This document shows positions 48,357 through 49,399 of a DNA stretch of 49,399 nt, one piece after another. Source of the DNA: an uncultured Clostridia bacterium (GTDB lineage Bacteria > Bacillota > Clostridia > Oscillospirales > Ruminococcaceae); contig CAMWRN010000001.1 in NCBI GenBank assembly GCA_947176675.1, forward strand, positions 1-49,399. The letters are read 5' to 3'. A program made the translations under genes and the position numbers. The stretch's first letter is position 1; every line of letters starts with the position of its first letter. The notes beneath the pieces were generated by a model that made no database searches, was not told the DNA's origin, and saw only the letters and a program-made list of their open reading frames with translations.

Positions 48357-49399
48357 ATGCTTCCCGTAAAGCTTGTAATACAGGCGTTTGAATCCTACGC
48401 CGACCAAACCGAGATAGACTTTGAAAGGCTGGACAGTCTGTTCCTTATACACGGCGAAACTGGCGCGGGAAAAACCGCCGTTCTGGACGCTGTAACATAC
48501 GCTCTTTACGGCGAATCCAGCGGCGGCGAAAGAACTGATATGCGCTGCGCCCTGCCTGCCGCAGAAAATCTTCCCACAATGGTGGAATTTACATTCAAAA
48601 TTCGCGGTGAATTGTACAAATTCACCCGCTCCATAACCGTCACCTCTCGGAGCAAAAAGCTTGAAGCGCGTCAGGACTGCTTCTATTTCGACAAGACTTC
48701 GGACTGCTTCCGCGCCTTTTTTGAAAACCCAAAGCAAACTTTTGTCCGCGCAAAAGCCGAGGAGCTTACGGGACTTTCCGCCGAGCAGTTCAGGCAGGTG
48801 ATAATCCTGCCGCAGGGCAAATTTGAACAGCTTCTTACTTCGGGCAGCAAGGACAAGGAGGAAATACTCTCTACCCTTTTCGGCGCGGATAAGTATACAC
48901 GACTTTCAGACAAGCTTTGGGAAAAGTCCGAAAGGCTGAGGAAAGAGCTTGACGATGAAACAAAATCCCTCAAAGCCATGCTTGCAGCGGAAAACGCCGA
49001 GTCAGCCGAACAGCTTGACGGCGAGATAAAAAAGCTTTCCGAGGAAGTCGAATCCCTTTCTCCAAAGTTTAACGAAGCAGCGGAAAATCTTGACGCACTT
49101 CGGAAAAAGCTTACTGCGGCGGAGTTGTCGGCAGCAAAGTTTACAGAATTGAACAAAGCGGAAAAACGTCTTGCGGAGCTTGAAAGGAATCGGGAGGAGA
49201 CCGAGGGAAAACGGCTTATACTGAAAAAACACGAAAACGCGTCCCGCGCTCTTGCGGAAAAAAACGCTCTTGCTTCTGCCGGAAAAAATCTTTCCGAAAG
49301 GAAGTCCGGACTGGATATTGCGGAGAAAAAGCTGTCTTCCGCAGAGGAAAATTTTTCTCAATTGGAGAAAAGAAAATACGCTCTTGCCGAAAAGGAAGC
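48357..49399 (+). CDS. sbcC: Exonuclease SbcC (partial, runs off the window)
   Basis: SbcC is the SMC-like ATPase of the SbcCD nuclease, which cuts hairpins and double-strand ends and partners the nuclease SbcD. The visible 347 codons give the N-terminal ATPase half: KLVIQAFESYADQTEIDF, Walker A HGETGAGKTAVLDA (~32-45), the Q-loop IILPQGKFEQLLTSGSKDK (~148-166), then the start of a long Glu/Lys-rich coiled coil. ATG 48357 has a weak AAGAAAGAAG ribosome binding site. sbcD is not seen upstream. Confidence 0.93.
   Translation, partial: MLPVKLVIQAFESYADQTEIDFERLDSLFLIHGETGAGKTAVLDAVTYALYGESSGGERTDMRCALPAAENLPTMVEFTFKIRGELYKFTRSITVTSRSKKLEARQDCFYFDKTSDCFRAFFENPKQTFVRAKAEELTGLSAEQFRQVIILPQGKFEQLLTSGSKDKEEILSTLFGADKYTRLSDKLWEKSERLRKELDDETKSLKAMLAAENAESAEQLDGEIKKLSEEVESLSPKFNEAAENLDALRKKLTAAELSAAKFTELNKAEKRLAELERNREETEGKRLILKKHENASRALAEKNALASAGKNLSERKSGLDIAEKKLSSAEENFSQLEKRKYALAEKE

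Noticed and set aside
1..49399. CRISPR arrays, tRNA or rRNA genes, transposases, prophage
   Set aside because: No regularly spaced repeats, cloverleaf-type sequences, transposase motifs or phage structural genes were seen by eye. A tRNAscan and Infernal run would settle RNA genes.

Overview
This 49.4 kb window is the replication-origin region of a low-to-medium GC Gram-positive chromosome, most likely a Clostridia member of the Ruminococcus/Oscillospiraceae type. The evidence is the dnaA-dnaN-yaaA-recF-remB-gyrB-gyrA order, an hrcA-grpE-dnaK-dnaJ operon with a perfect CIRCE, paired ParB and Noc proteins with parS sites, a Firmicute rpmH-rnpA-yidD-yidC-jag-mnmE-mnmG-rsmG-parAB block, RNase J with GdpP, and a single-chain pyruvate:ferredoxin oxidoreductase (anaerobe). 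No tRNA, rRNA, CRISPR array or transposase gene was recognised.

Layout. (1) 1-11.0 kb, plus strand: dnaA, a well-formed oriC (DnaA boxes, GC cluster, trio-like triplets, AT-rich DUE), dnaN, yaaA, recF, remB, gyrB, a YcxB-like membrane protein, gyrA and a DinB-fold protein. (2) 11.1-18.7 kb, plus strand: rpsF-ssb-rpsR, the HrcA/CIRCE heat-shock operon, and a secreted beta-helix-like protein. (3) 18.7-30.1 kb, minus strand: noc, parB, parA, rsmG, mnmG, GNAT, mnmE, khpB, yidC, yidD, rnpA and rpmH. Six parS or parS-like sites lie at 18.7-24.3 kb. The GNAT/mnmE boundary carries an exact 664-bp tandem duplication. Because this block lies to the right of oriC and reads toward it, it should be transcribed head-on to the fork. 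(4) 30.2-33.8 kb is an accessory pocket: a decayed toxin remnant, a SUKH-like protein, nadB, a candidate type I toxin-antitoxin locus, and a divergent XRE regulator/SLOG gene pair sharing a 44-bp dyad. (5) 34.0-39.4 kb, plus strand: nifJ, then an ECF sigma factor and its DUF4179-type partner. (6) 39.4-48.0 kb, minus strand: rnj-gdpP, a sugar-nucleotidyltransferase/phosphohexomutase fusion, a small Cys protein and cysS. (7) 48.2-49.4 kb: the start of sbcC, running off the window, with a 79-bp hairpin palindrome in its leader.

The strongest candidate for an undescribed system is at 32.72-33.02 kb. A 31-residue membrane-toxin-like ORF has a strong promoter and a GNRA-capped hairpin that hides its ribosome binding site. 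A perfect-consensus promoter on the opposite strand would make a short antisense RNA, and both transcripts end at one bidirectional terminator. The antisense RNA can pair with the toxin mRNA on both sides of the start codon. This is the architecture of the pAD1 par (Fst/RNAII) type I toxin-antitoxin system. A second copy of the leader with a frameshifted ORF lies 2.4 kb away.
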